Assembly: GCF_902459685.1 (NCBI RefSeq)
Contig: NZ_CABPSF010000012.1
Span: 1-64,000, forward strand
Origin: Pandoraea iniqua
Lineage (GTDB): Bacteria > Pseudomonadota > Gammaproteobacteria > Burkholderiales > Burkholderiaceae
DNA length: 64,000 bases
Direction: 5' to 3'
A program made the position numbers and the translations under genes. How positions within the stretch are numbered: the first letter of the stretch is position 1; each line of letters begins with the position of its first letter. The notes beneath the pieces were generated by a model that saw nothing but the letters and a program-made list of their open reading frames with translations, was not told where the DNA came from and ran no database searches. Below are positions 54,170 through 62,827 of this stretch, piece after piece.

Positions 54170-55824
54170 CAGAACCTCGGCAAATCAGGGTGCGGCAGCA
54201 GGCCGTTACGCACGTGCATCTTGCCGTACTCGGCACAGCGCGCGCGTGTGGGGATCGCCTTGTCGGCGTTGAGCAGCCCGGCGGGGTCAAAGGCCCGCTT
54301 GATCGCGAAGAACGCATCGCGCTCTTCCGGCGAGAACTGCACGCACATGGAGTTGATCTTTTCGATACCCACGCCGTGCTCGCCGGTGACGGTGCCACCG
54401 AGCTCGACGCAGGCTTCGAGAATGTCGCTGCCGAACGCTTCGGCGCGATGCCACTCATCGAGGTCGTTGCCGTTGAACAGAATCAGCGGATGCATGTTGC
54501 CGTCGCCCGCATGGAATACGTTGATGCAGCGCAGGCCGTATTGCACTTCCATCGCTTCGATGCGCTTGAGCAGCGTGCCGATCGTGCGGCGCGGAATCGT
54601 GCCGTCCATGCAGTAATAGTCGGGCGAGATGCGGCCCGCCGCAGGGAAGGCGTTCTTGCGCCCCGACCAAAATCGCAGGCGTTCGGCTTCGGAGGTCGAC
54701 ACTTGAATGCGCGTCGCACCCGAAGCGCGAAGCACGGCAGAGACGCGTGCGATTTCTTCGGCGACTTCTTCGGCCGTGCCGTCGGATTCGCTCAGCAGGA
54801 TGGCCGCAGCGTTCAGGTCGTAGCCCGCATGGACGAACTCTTCGACGGCCTGCGTCGCGGGTTTGTCCATCATTTCGAGACCCGCCGGGATGATGCCCGC
54901 GGCAATGATCGCGGCCACGGCGTTGCCGCCGGCTTCCACGTCGTCGAAGCTGGCCATGACGACTTGCGCCACTTGCGGTTTCGGCACGAGCTTGACGGTG
55001 ATCTCGGTCACGACGCAGAACATGCCTTCGCTGCCGATGAATACAGAAAGCAGATCGAGGCCGGGCGAATCGAGCGCGTGCGAGCCGAATTCGACCACGT
55101 CGCCATCCATCGTCACGGCACGCACGCGCAATACGTTGTGCACGGTCAGGCCGTATTTCAGGCAGTGCACACCGCCGGAGTTCTCCGAGACATTGCCGCC
55201 GATCGTGCAGGCGATCTGCGAGGAGGGATCGGGGGCGTAGTACAGGCCGTAAGGTGCGGCCGCTTCCGACACTGCAAGGTTGCGTACGCCGGGTTGCACG
55301 GTGGCGGTACGCGCGTACGCGTCGACGTCGAGAATGCGTTTGAACTTCGCCAGCGAGAGCACGATGCCGTCGGTAATCGGCATGGCGCCGCCCGACAATC
55401 CGGTGCCCGCACCACGCGGGACGACAGGCACCTGATGCTCGCGACAGGCACGCAGAATGCGGCAGACCTGAGCTTCGTCCGTCGGCAGGACGACCGCCAG
55501 CGGCAGGCGGCGGTAGGCCGCCAGACCGTCGCACTCATAGGGCGTGATCTGTTCGCGGTCGGTGAGCCACAGGGCGTCCGGGACGGCGGCGCGCAAGGCC
55601 GCGAGTCTGGCAGCACGCTGGTGCTCGTCGACCGGCGGGAAGGCAGGTTCGGCCGGCACGGTTGGCAAGGTTGCCAGCCCGGCGGCGTTGGCGGCGTCGG
55701 CAGTGTCGGCGAAGTCGTCGATATCGCCGATGTCGGTCGGGGGCGTGTCGCGGCGCAGGGCGTCCGGCGCCACAAGTCCGGCCGCGGCGGGCGGACTGCG
55801 TGTCGGTTGCGGATTCGAAGCCAT
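54169..55824 (-). CDS. glcD: Glycolate oxidase subunit GlcD
   Basis: This is the catalytic FAD subunit (551 residues) of the GlcDEF glycolate dehydrogenase. The PCMH domain shows PVVPRGAGTGLSGGAMPITDGIVLSLAKF and the GGNVSENSGGVHCLKYG region; the C-terminal FAD-oxidase domain has HAGDGNMHPLI and GEHGVGIEK, with the His and Glu of the active site. The start at 55824 is favoured; a frame to 55914 would include the operator-like palindromes. The N-terminal 60 residues form an Ala/Asp-rich extension not needed for the fold. First gene of the operon. Confidence 0.95.
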   Translation of the reverse strand: MASNPQPTRSPPAAAGLVAPDALRRDTPPTDIGDIDDFADTADAANAAGLATLPTVPAEPAFPPVDEHQRAARLAALRAAVPDALWLTDREQITPYECDGLAAYRRLPLAVVLPTDEAQVCRILRACREHQVPVVPRGAGTGLSGGAMPITDGIVLSLAKFKRILDVDAYARTATVQPGVRNLAVSEAAAPYGLYYAPDPSSQIACTIGGNVSENSGGVHCLKYGLTVHNVLRVRAVTMDGDVVEFGSHALDSPGLDLLSVFIGSEGMFCVVTEITVKLVPKPQVAQVVMASFDDVEAGGNAVAAIIAAGIIPAGLEMMDKPATQAVEEFVHAGYDLNAAAILLSESDGTAEEVAEEIARVSAVLRASGATRIQVSTSEAERLRFWSGRKNAFPAAGRISPDYYCMDGTIPRRTIGTLLKRIEAMEVQYGLRCINVFHAGDGNMHPLILFNGNDLDEWHRAEAFGSDILEACVELGGTVTGEHGVGIEKINSMCVQFSPEERDAFFAIKRAFDPAGLLNADKAIPTRARCAEYGKMHVRNGLLPHPDLPRF

Positions 55825-55872
55825 GGGCGTCTCGTGCTCGAAGGGTCGTTGACGGTTATTATGTTTTATCTG

Positions 55873-55898
55873 GTCTACTGGTAGACTGGTCGACCAGT
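55873..55898. promoter_or_regulatory. Overlapping palindromes in glcD/glcC divergent promoter
   Basis: GTCTAC-TG-GTAGAC (55873-55886) overlaps ACTGGTCGACCAGT (55885-55898, perfect 14-bp palindrome). The TGGTCGACCA core resembles GntR/FadR operators. They lie 50-75 bases before glcD and about 200 before the regulator gene. Confidence 0.7.
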
Positions 55899-56105
55899 TG
55901 TCCGATGACGTCATCCTAAAGGGAATGGTCTTATTCCGACTACCGGGTTAACCCTTGATTTGAGGGCAATTCCTAGCCGATCGCTTAGGAGGCGCTAAAG
56001 GATCGCTAAGGGAGGAGGTCCGGGGCGGCGCTGGCCTGCCCGGGCGGGAGCGCCATCCTGTATCGTTGCGTCTCTGAGTATTTTTCGTCGAGAACCCCAG
56101 CCGAC

Positions 56106-56972
56106 ATGTCGTCTACCGAGCCGTCTCTGCCTATGTCCTCGCCTACGTCCGCTGCCCCTGCCAGCGATATTCCGGGTGCCGTCGCCAGCTTTGTGCCGGT
56201 CACGCCGCCGCCGCGTCTGCGGCTGTCCGACATGGTCTACGAGCAACTGGAGACGATGGTCGTCGAAGGGCGCTTGGCCCCCGGTTCGGCATTGCCATCC
56301 GAGCGCGATCTGGCCCAACAGATGGGCGTATCGCGGCCCTCGTTGCGCGAAGCGCTGCTGCGGCTGGAGTCGCGCGGCCTGATCGTCGGACGCGCCGGTG
56401 GCGGTTATCTGGTCGCCAATGCCAGCCAGCCACTGCTCGCCGAACCGCTCTCGCAACTGATGTCGCGCCACAGCAAGACGGTCGACGACGTGCTGGAAAT
56501 GCGGGAAGTGCTCGAGGCCAAGGCCGTCGAGCTGGCGGCCGAGCGCGCCACGCCCGAGGACATCGCACGGCTGGCGCAGGCGCTTGAGGCACTGGAGGCG
56601 GCGTATGCGGCCGGGCGTGATGAACGTGATGGACGTGATGGCCTTGACGGTCAGGACGGCGACACCCGTGGCGCGTCGTTGCTGACCCGGGTGCCCGAGC
56701 TCGACGCCCATTTCCATCTGGCCCTTGCGGAAGCCACCCATAACCTCGTGCTGGTTCATCTGATGCACGCGATCTTCGAATTGCTGCGCGGCTCGGTCGT
56801 GGACAACTACCGCGCCATCGTCGGTCACGGCGCCGATCTGGCCGAACTGATCGATCAGCATCGCCGCATCTTCAACGCCGTGGCGTCGCACGACGCCGCC
56901 AGCGCGCAGCGCTCGCTGCGCGAACACCTCGCTTTCATCCGCGACAACTCGGGCGACACCGGCGCTGTCTGA
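56106..56972 (+). CDS. glcC: GntR-family regulator of glcDEF (GlcC-like)
   Basis: This regulator has 288 residues: a GntR winged helix at about 38-105 (LSDMVYEQLETMVVEGRLAPGSALPSERDLAQQMGVSRPSLREALLRLESRGL) and a FCD ligand-binding domain at about 125-280 (VDDVLEMREVLEAKAVELAAERATPEDIARLA, then HFHLALAEATHN). GlcC in E. coli activates glc genes in response to glycolate. A 15-residue Asp/Gly/Arg repeat (DERDGRDGLDGQDGD) interrupts the FCD domain near residues 176-190, encoded by short DNA repeats; this is an unusual insertion. It is divergent from glcD with GntR-type palindromes between. Confidence 0.88.
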   Translation: MSSTEPSLPMSSPTSAAPASDIPGAVASFVPVTPPPRLRLSDMVYEQLETMVVEGRLAPGSALPSERDLAQQMGVSRPSLREALLRLESRGLIVGRAGGGYLVANASQPLLAEPLSQLMSRHSKTVDDVLEMREVLEAKAVELAAERATPEDIARLAQALEALEAAYAAGRDERDGRDGLDGQDGDTRGASLLTRVPELDAHFHLALAEATHNLVLVHLMHAIFELLRGSVVDNYRAIVGHGADLAELIDQHRRIFNAVASHDAASAQRSLREHLAFIRDNSGDTGAV

Positions 56973-57331
56973 CCGACCGGCGGGTGGCGCGGCTGATGAC
57001 CGTCGCTGCCAACCGTCGCTGCAAACCGTCGCCGGCCAAACCAAACGAGCGTCATCCGCACGCTCGCGTCCCCTGTCAAAACGTCATCGTTTTCCCTGAC
57101 CTTGCGCTGCCCGGCACTACGCTGCGGCAACGCAGGGTCACGCGTCTCAGTCCCCCTGTCACCCCACACCCGTAAGGCTGCCGTGCATTTCACGGTTATC
57201 GAGCGCTCACCTCGCATGCGTGGATAACCCGCCTTTGTGCGTCGACCGGCACCCGGATGCGGGCGCTCTCGGGTTGACAGTGGTTCAGGCATCGACTACT
57301 TTTGGAACCATAAAAATACTTAATTCGATAT

Positions 57332-57357
57332 ATTGAATCTTGTATATCAGATTCAAT
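57332..57357. promoter_or_regulatory. 9-bp inverted repeat in AT-rich block
   Basis: ATTGAATCT, tgtatatc, AGATTCAAT. Perfect arms in the only AT-rich patch of the 1.1-kb spacer, about 710 bases before oxlT. Likely an operator or promoter region for a transcript reading right toward oxlT or left toward glcC. Confidence 0.5.
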
Positions 57358-57417
57358 TTGTCGGAGCGGCCACCTGAGTTTCGCGAAGAATCCGAGGGAA
57401 TCCGGATTGCCGCGAGA

Positions 57418-57439
57418 CCTTCCGGAGTGAACCGGAAGG
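57418..57439. other. Perfect 8-bp hairpin in leader region
   Basis: CCTTCCGG, agtgaa, CCGGAAGG. Could be part of a structured RNA; no T-run follows it on either strand. Confidence 0.45.
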
Positions 57440-58069
57440 CGTTGGACAGGCCGCGGCACAAGTCGGAGACACAAGTTGGGTAAGCACACCTTTCCTTTCG
57501 GGCAGCCTGAGTGCGGCGTTTGCACCGCGCTGGCTGTCCAGTCGTATCCGTCGCCCATGTCCTCACGATGGCTGTGGGGCACCCGGCGGTCCTCATCTCC
57601 CTGCCGCCTGTTGCGGGCAGGCGATTCGGCGATCACGCGTCCGCGAGGCGCGCCCGCCTGAGTGACGGGGGACGGCCTGTCAGGTGACGTCGGCAAACCG
57701 ACAGCACCGCAGACCCGCGACCCGCACTCGAACTCTTCACCGTAGCCACCCTTCGGCAGTCGGCAACTTGCCGGCACGGGCCAAACGCCTGTGCCGCCGC
57801 GCCGAAGCGGGGGCCGGAAGTGTCCTTTGGCGCTTCCGTAAGTCAGTCAGCCGGGGCCCGAGCCCCGCGAGCGCGCCGCCAGGCGACGCTCCAGGATCAA
57901 GCGGCCAACCATGAGCCGCATGCAACGCCAGGAGGCGTGCCGTACGCGCTGTCACCCAAGTCGTGACGCGCGACGACACGCGATGACGGTGGTACCCCCT
58001 TCACTGCGCGCAGGTGCGTGCGATCGGGCGGGCCGCCGGCAATCGTCTGACAGGAACAGGAGGCAAGTC

Positions 58070-59389
58070 ATGCAAGCAGCTGCGCAACCGGAGGAGAAAA
58101 CCTCTTTTCTGGGAGGGCGCTGGTCACAACTGGTGATCGGCATCATCTGTATGGGCCTGGTGGCCAATCTGCAATATTCGTGGACGCTGTTCGTCGAGCC
58201 GATGGAGGCCAAGAATCATTGGGGCATCGCGGCGATTCAGGTCGCATTCTCGATCTTCATCGTGGTGGAAACCTGGCTCGTGCCGATCGAAGGCTGGCTC
58301 GTCGATCGCTTCGGGCCCCGTCCGGTCGTTGCGGGCGGCGCTATCTGCGTGGCGCTCTCGTGGATCATGTATTCGTACGCCACGACGCTGACCGTGCTTT
58401 ACACGGCGGCAGTGATCGCTGGTATCGGCGCCGGTTGCGTGTACGGCACCTGCGTGGGTAACGCCCTCAAGTGGTTCCCGGACAAGCGCGGTCTCGCGGC
58501 GGGCCTCACGGCCGCCGGTTTCGGTGCGGGTGCGGCGCTGACGGTGATTCCGATTGCGAACATGATTCGCGAGTCGGGCTACGAAGCCGCGTTCTTCAAC
58601 TTCGGCATTGTGCAAGGCGTGGCGATCTTCATCCTCGCGCTGCTGATGGTCAAGCCGCGTGCGCCGAAGGGTGTCACCGTGTCGCGCCGCAATCTGGCGA
58701 CCAAGGTCGACTACACCTCGGGCCAGATGATTCGCACGCCGGTGTTCTGGGTGATCTACGTGTGCTTCGTGGCAGTGGCCGCAGGCGGCCTGATGGCCAC
58801 CGCGCAGATCGGCCCGATCGCGAAGGACTACGGCATTGCTTCGATGCCGATGACGCTCTTCGGCGCGACCTTGCCGCTGCTCACGATGACGCTGTCGATC
58901 GACAACCTTTGCAACGGCTTTACGCGTCCGCTGTGTGGTTTCGTGTCGGACAAGATCGGCCGTGAAAACGCGATGTTCATCATCTTCCTCGGGGAAGGGG
59001 TGGCGATGCTGGGCCTGATGCACTTCGGTCAGAACCCGTACATGTTCGTGTTCTTCGCTGCGATGACGTTCCTGTGCTGGGGCGAGATCTTCTCGATCTT
59101 CCCGGCGCTGTGTGCGGACACGTTCGGTGGCAAGAATGCCGCGTCGAACGCCGGTACGCTGTACACCGCAAAGGGAACGGCCGCGCTGCTGGTGCCGCTC
59201 GCTTCGGTGCTCGCCGTGGGTGGTCACTGGGACCGTGTGTTCATCGCCGCAGCCGTGATCAGCATCGCGGCTGCCATTGCGGCGAAGTTCCTGCTCCAGC
59301 CGATGCGCCGTCGCTGGATCGAGAGCGTGAACAGTCCGGAAACGCTCAGTTCACACGTGCCGCCGATCGGGGCACCCGCCAGCGAGTAA
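58070..59389 (+). CDS. oxlT: Oxalate/formate antiporter-type MFS protein (OFA family)
   Basis: This 439-residue protein has 12 predicted helices. OxlT of Oxalobacter exchanges oxalate for formate. Features shared with OFA members: NLQYSWTLFVEPM in helix 1, the motif A-like DRFGPRPVV, GIGAGCVYGTCVGNALKWFPDKRGLAAGLTAAGFGAGAAL, and GTLYTAKGTAALLVPL with the Lys that binds the dianion in helix 11. The AGGAGG ribosome site eight bases before ATG 58070 is strong. No frc or oxc gene is visible here, so the exchange partner is not proved and other dicarboxylates are possible. It lies in the neighbourhood of glcDEF, suggesting C2-acid metabolism. Confidence 0.85.
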   Translation: MQAAAQPEEKTSFLGGRWSQLVIGIICMGLVANLQYSWTLFVEPMEAKNHWGIAAIQVAFSIFIVVETWLVPIEGWLVDRFGPRPVVAGGAICVALSWIMYSYATTLTVLYTAAVIAGIGAGCVYGTCVGNALKWFPDKRGLAAGLTAAGFGAGAALTVIPIANMIRESGYEAAFFNFGIVQGVAIFILALLMVKPRAPKGVTVSRRNLATKVDYTSGQMIRTPVFWVIYVCFVAVAAGGLMATAQIGPIAKDYGIASMPMTLFGATLPLLTMTLSIDNLCNGFTRPLCGFVSDKIGRENAMFIIFLGEGVAMLGLMHFGQNPYMFVFFAAMTFLCWGEIFSIFPALCADTFGGKNAASNAGTLYTAKGTAALLVPLASVLAVGGHWDRVFIAAAVISIAAAIAAKFLLQPMRRRWIESVNSPETLSSHVPPIGAPASE

Positions 59390-59412
59390 GTCTGTGCTGG
59401 TGTGACTGACAA

Positions 59413-59446
59413 GGACGGGGTACCGGAAACGGTGCCCCGTTTTTTA
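59413..59446 (+). terminator. Terminator of oxlT
   Basis: ACGGGGTACC and GGTGCCCCGT (one G-U pair) around a six-base loop, followed by six T. Right after the oxlT stop. Confidence 0.85.
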
Positions 59447-59499
59447 TTGGGCGCTGCAATGTGCAGGAGAAGGGAGGGGCAGATGCCGTCGCCGGAAAC

Positions 59500-59528
59500 A
59501 AAAAAGCCTCGCCGATTGGCGAGGCTTT
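59500..59528 (-). terminator. Terminator of first tRNA-Asn
   Basis: AAAGCCTCGCC, gatt, GGCGAGGCTTT, with a six-base A-run on the plus strand, i.e. a T-run on the minus strand after the tRNA. Confidence 0.8.
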
Positions 59529-59537
59529 CTGCGTTTT

Positions 59538-59613
59538 TGGCTCCTCGACCTGGGCTCGAACCAGGGACCTACGGATTAACAGTCCGGCGCTCTACCAACT
59601 GAGCTATCGAGGA
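59538..59613 (-). tRNA. tRNA-Asn (anticodon GTT), copy 1
   Basis: This 76-base cloverleaf on the minus strand has acceptor TCCTCGA/TCGAGGA, D-arm AGCTCAGTTGGTAGAGC, anticodon arm with GTT, T-arm GGTTCGAGCC, and an encoded CCA. It is identical to the second copy except for one compensated acceptor pair (U-A here). Confidence 0.95.
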
Positions 59614-59656
59614 TCAAACTGGGGTGTCATGCATCGCTGTTACGGTGCATCGACTA

Positions 59657-59682
59657 AAACAAAAGCCTCGCGTGCGCGAGGC
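59657..59682 (-). terminator. Terminator of second tRNA-Asn
   Basis: GCCTCGC, gtgc, GCGAGGC, followed on the minus strand by TTTTGTTTT. Each tRNA thus has its own terminator. Confidence 0.75.
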
Positions 59683-59700
59683 CATCGCTTCGGTAATTCT

Positions 59701-59776
59701 TGGCTCCCCGACCTGGGCTCGAACCAGGGACCTACGGATTAACAGTCCGGCGCTCTACCAACTGAGCTATCGGGGA
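59701..59776 (-). tRNA. tRNA-Asn (anticodon GTT), copy 2
   Basis: This 76-base cloverleaf on the minus strand has acceptor TCCCCGA/TCGGGGA, the same arms and anticodon GTT as copy 1, and encoded CCA. It differs from copy 1 only at position 4:69 (C-G instead of U-A). Confidence 0.95.
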
Positions 59777-59869
59777 TCAAAAGAGAAAGCGATTATAGTG
59801 GCGATTTTCAGACACTGTCAACACTCGGAATGCACTTTTTCTGCATCGAATGTGGCTGCCGCCGCTGAA

Positions 59870-60193
59870 TCAGCGCTCCAGCAGCTTGAGCTTGTCGGCC
59901 ACGTCTTTCCACTGGTCGGCGTCGGCCAGCGGTGCCTTGGTCTTCGTGATGCTCGGCCACAGCGGCGAGAGTTCGGCGTTCAGCGCGATGAATTCCTGTT
60001 GATCACCCGGCACATCCTCTTCGGCATAGATGGCATTTGCCGGGCACTCGGCCACACAGACCGCGCAATCGATGCACTCGTCCGGATCGATGGCCAGAAA
60101 GTTCGGGCCTTCGCGGAAGCAATCGACGGGACAAACGTCGACACAATCCGTGTATCGACACTTGATGCAGTTTTCGGTGACAACGTGGGTCAT
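59870..60193 (-). CDS. fdxA: 7Fe-8S/4Fe-4S ferredoxin
   Basis: This 107-residue ferredoxin starts [26 protein letters not shown]. Cys9, 12, 17 and 21 and the second [12 protein letters not shown] cluster give the pattern of the FdxA type (one 3Fe-4S and one 4Fe-4S). The C-terminal tail (about 60-107) is helical, as in the family. Cytosolic electron carrier. The ATG at 60193 was chosen; a longer frame to 60313 adds a low-quality leader. Divergent from pncB. Confidence 0.93.
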   Translation of the reverse strand: MTHVVTENCIKCRYTDCVDVCPVDCFREGPNFLAIDPDECIDCAVCVAECPANAIYAEEDVPGDQQEFIALNAELSPLWPSITKTKAPLADADQWKDVADKLKLLER

Positions 60194-60503
60194 GCCAACT
60201 CCAGAACGTAGGGCGCAACGGCTTCGATCGGCCGTTAAAACGCGTATTGTAGCGCAGCCCGGGGTCGTGGGTGAGGCTGCCCGGCGACTTGTGACAGGTG
60301 TTGCAGGCGTCATATGGGCCGCGGCTTTGCGGTACCATCGAGCGTGCCCTTGCTAGGCCGGTGACGACTCATCGGCCTAGCAAGGACGGAAATTCGCTCG
60401 CGTGCGGTGCGCGATGTGGGAGATGACTCCCATGCGTCGTGCACCCATCGCCGATATGCAGCGTTCGCTGCTTCTGTGCGTGCTCCCGCCGGGGCCTGTC
60501 GTC
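60194..60503. other. Intergenic region between fdxA and pncB
   Basis: This region has no gene and one striking hairpin at 60348-60385, listed separately. It probably holds both divergent promoters. Confidence 0.5.
60348..60385 (+). promoter_or_regulatory. Long perfect inverted repeat upstream of pncB
   Basis: CCTTGCTAGGCCG and CGGCCTAGCAAGG form perfect 13-bp arms around 12 bases. As RNA the inner bases can also pair (GTGA with TCAT, one G-U), giving a 17-bp stem with a CGAC tetraloop. It stands 118 bases before the pncB start. No T-run follows. It could be an operator of an NAD-salvage regulator such as NrtR, or an RNA element. Confidence 0.6.
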
Positions 60504-61700
60504 ATGATCATCACGTCGCTGCTCGATACCGATCTCTACAAATTCACGATGATGCAGGTTGTGCTGCATCACTTTCCTGCGGCGCAGGTGGAATACCGCT
60601 TCAAGTGCCGCACGGAAGGCGTCGATCTCACGCCCTACGTCGATGAGATTCGCGACGAAATCCGGCTGCTGTGCGGCCTGCGGTTCACGGAGTCGGAGCT
60701 GAGTTATCTCGGCGCCATGCGATTCATCAAGAGCGACTTCGTCGACTTCCTCGATCTCTTCCATCTCAACGAGAAGTACGTCACCGTGCAGCCCTCGTCC
60801 AAGGGCAACGGCGAGATCGATATCACCATTCAGGGGCCGTGGCTGCACACGATCCTGTTTGAAATTCCGGTGCTCGCGATCGTCAACGAGGTGTATTTCC
60901 GCAATACCCAGCGCGTGCCGGCCTATGAAGAAGGGCGTCAGCGCCTGCGCGACAAGATTCGCATGCTCGCCGAGCCGGTGGACTATCGCGATTGCAAGAT
61001 CGCCGATTACGGCACGCGCCGCCGCTTCTCGAAGGAGTGGCACGAGGAAGTCATTCTCACGTTGCGCGAGGAATTGGGCGAACAGTTCGCGGGCACGAGC
61101 AACGTCTACTACGCGTCGAAACTTGGGCTGACGCCGCTGGGCACGATGGCTCACGAGTATCTTCAGGCGTGTCAGGCGTTGGGGCCGCGCTTGCGCGACT
61201 CGCAGATCTTCGGCTTCGAGACGTGGGCCAAGGAATATCGCGGCGACCTCGGCATTGCGCTCTCCGACGTGTACGGCATGTCGGCGTTTCTGCGCGATTT
61301 CGATATGTACTTCTGCAAGCTTTTCGACGGCGCACGTCACGATTCGGGCGATCCGTTCGCCTGGGGCGAGCGCCTGTTGCAGCACTACAGCGAGAACCGC
61401 GTCGATGCGCATACCAAGACGATGATCTTCTCGGACGGGCTCGACATTCCCAAGGTGCTGCAACTGTTCGAGCGCTTTCGCGATCGCTGCAAGCTGGCGT
61501 TCGGCGTCGGCACCAACCTCACCAACGACCTCGGCTACCAGCCGTTGCAGATCGTCATCAAGATGGTGCGCTGCAATGGTCAGCCGGTGGCCAAGCTGTC
61601 GGATTCGCCGGGCAAGAACATGTGCGACGACGACGCGTATCTGGCCTATCTGCGGCAGGTGTTCGAGATTGCGCCGGAGCCGGTGACCGGCCGGGGCTGA
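60504..61700 (+). CDS. pncB: Nicotinate phosphoribosyltransferase
   Basis: PncB converts nicotinate, PRPP and ATP to nicotinate mononucleotide in NAD salvage. Its 398 residues match the E. coli length (400). Family features: [54 protein letters not shown] (contains the phosphorylated His in LGTMAHE), DSGDPFAWG, and GVGTNLTND. The ATG at 60504 gives the normal N-terminus; the upstream frame from 60402 is not conserved. Divergent from fdxA; a strong hairpin lies upstream. Confidence 0.95.
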   Translation: MIITSLLDTDLYKFTMMQVVLHHFPAAQVEYRFKCRTEGVDLTPYVDEIRDEIRLLCGLRFTESELSYLGAMRFIKSDFVDFLDLFHLNEKYVTVQPSSKGNGEIDITIQGPWLHTILFEIPVLAIVNEVYFRNTQRVPAYEEGRQRLRDKIRMLAEPVDYRDCKIADYGTRRRFSKEWHEEVILTLREELGEQFAGTSNVYYASKLGLTPLGTMAHEYLQACQALGPRLRDSQIFGFETWAKEYRGDLGIALSDVYGMSAFLRDFDMYFCKLFDGARHDSGDPFAWGERLLQHYSENRVDAHTKTMIFSDGLDIPKVLQLFERFRDRCKLAFGVGTNLTNDLGYQPLQIVIKMVRCNGQPVAKLSDSPGKNMCDDDAYLAYLRQVFEIAPEPVTGRG

Positions 61701-61928
61701 ATCGGGCCGCGCGGAGCGGATCCGCATTGATTTGGCGTTGACGTGGGCCTCGTCCGAGCGCGCGCACAGACCATTCCGATAGTGCGCGAATGCCCGGTGC
61801 GTGGGCTTCTCGAGCCGCTATAATTGCGCATCGCCCGCTGGACTCGCGCCAGCGGCCACACGACACCCACGAAACAAACGACACGACGCCGGCCAAGTAC
61901 CGGTGTGCCGGCCTCTCAGGACGCAGCC

Positions 61929-62591
61929 ATGGATACCACCGACGCCCGCAATCGCATCTTCGCCCGCATTCGCAACGCTCAGCATCGCCCCGATGCGGCG
62001 CGCGAGAACGAGCAGGCGGCGGCCGAGGACTATCTGGCACGTCATCCGCAGGGGCCGCGCCCGGTGATGCCGGACGATCTCGTGGCCACCTTCATCGGCA
62101 AGGCCGAAGCGCTCTCGACCACGATTGCGCGCGTACCGGCCATGCAGGATGTGCCCGCGGCGGCTGCCCAGTATCTGCAAGCGAACGGGCTGGTGTCGCA
62201 AGCGGTCGCGTGGCCGACGCTGCGCGAACTCGATTGGACGGGGGCAGGTTGCCACGTCGAATATCGCAAACCGCTCGGTGAAGATCTCGTCGGCATTACC
62301 GGCTGCTTCTGCGCGGTGGCCGAGACGGGCGCGCTGATGATGATGTCCGGCCCGGAGACGTTCGCTTCGGCGACGTTGCTGCCCGAGACACACATCGCTG
62401 TGGTGCCGGCCTCGCGCATCGTCTCGGGGCACGAAGACGCCTTCGCGCTGATGCGCACCGAACGCGGACAACTCTCGCGCGCGACCAATTTCATCGCCGG
62501 GCCGTCGCGCACGGCCGACATCGAACAGACGCTGGTGCTGGGGGCCCATGGCCCTTACCGCGTTCACGTCATCATCGTCGACGGCGCCTGA
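61929..62591 (+). CDS. lutC: LutC-type LUD-domain protein
   Basis: This 220-residue protein has a LUD domain (lactate utilisation, formerly YkgG). Visible features are ITGCFCAVAETGALMMMSGPE and the TEFIA-like INFIAGPSRTADIEQTLVLGAHGP ending. LutC normally joins LutA and LutB in an L-lactate dehydrogenase complex. Here neither lutA nor lutB flanks it: pncB is upstream and an antiporter gene downstream. It may work with subunits encoded elsewhere or have a separate role. The ATG at 61929 fits the family start. Confidence 0.85.
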   Translation: MDTTDARNRIFARIRNAQHRPDAARENEQAAAEDYLARHPQGPRPVMPDDLVATFIGKAEALSTTIARVPAMQDVPAAAAQYLQANGLVSQAVAWPTLRELDWTGAGCHVEYRKPLGEDLVGITGCFCAVAETGALMMMSGPETFASATLLPETHIAVVPASRIVSGHEDAFALMRTERGQLSRATNFIAGPSRTADIEQTLVLGAHGPYRVHVIIVDGA

Positions 62592-62827
62592 GTGGGGGGC
62601 TGATTGAGGCGCCGAGGCTGCGTTTTCCGATCTCGTTTTTTCGTACAAGGGGTGTGAGACAGGTGTCGAATTGCGCACGAAGGCCGCTTCAGGCTTGTCG
62701 CATTGCGCCGTTCGGGCACTCGTTTCGGATCCAAATAGGAAATATCCCAAGCTTTTGCCGCTTCGGGCACTCCTTCGAGAGGGGCGACTCGCAATAGATC
62801 GTCCATCAACCAACAGGAACCAGAACA

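Larger units (their letters stand above)
56973..58069. other. 1.1-kb region without a supported gene, before oxlT
   Basis: Open frames exist on both strands (for example a minus-strand frame of 193 codons at 57196-57777), but their protein sequences are Arg/Pro/Ser-rich and show no family features. Elements that stand out are three 12-13-base repeats of an accgtcgctgc-like unit near 57000-57035, an AT-rich block at 57300-57360 with a 9-bp inverted repeat, a perfect 8-bp hairpin at 57418-57439, and a long GC-rich stretch with several potential stems up to the oxlT ribosome site. A long structured leader, a small RNA gene or decayed coding sequence are all possible. Confidence 0.5.

Noticed and set aside
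54163-55884. Plus-strand open frame of 573 codons antisense to glcD
   Set aside because: The same kind of GC-driven antisense frame; glcD is conserved throughout.
57196-57777. Minus-strand frame of 193 codons in the 1.1-kb spacer
   Set aside because: Amino-acid composition is Arg/Ser/Pro-rich and it shows no signal peptide, domain or ribosome site. It could hide a decayed gene, but it cannot be supported.
59500-59776. tRNA-Asn pair as an integration site of a mobile element
   Set aside because: No integrase, transposase or repeated tRNA fragment is seen in the 4 kb on either side.
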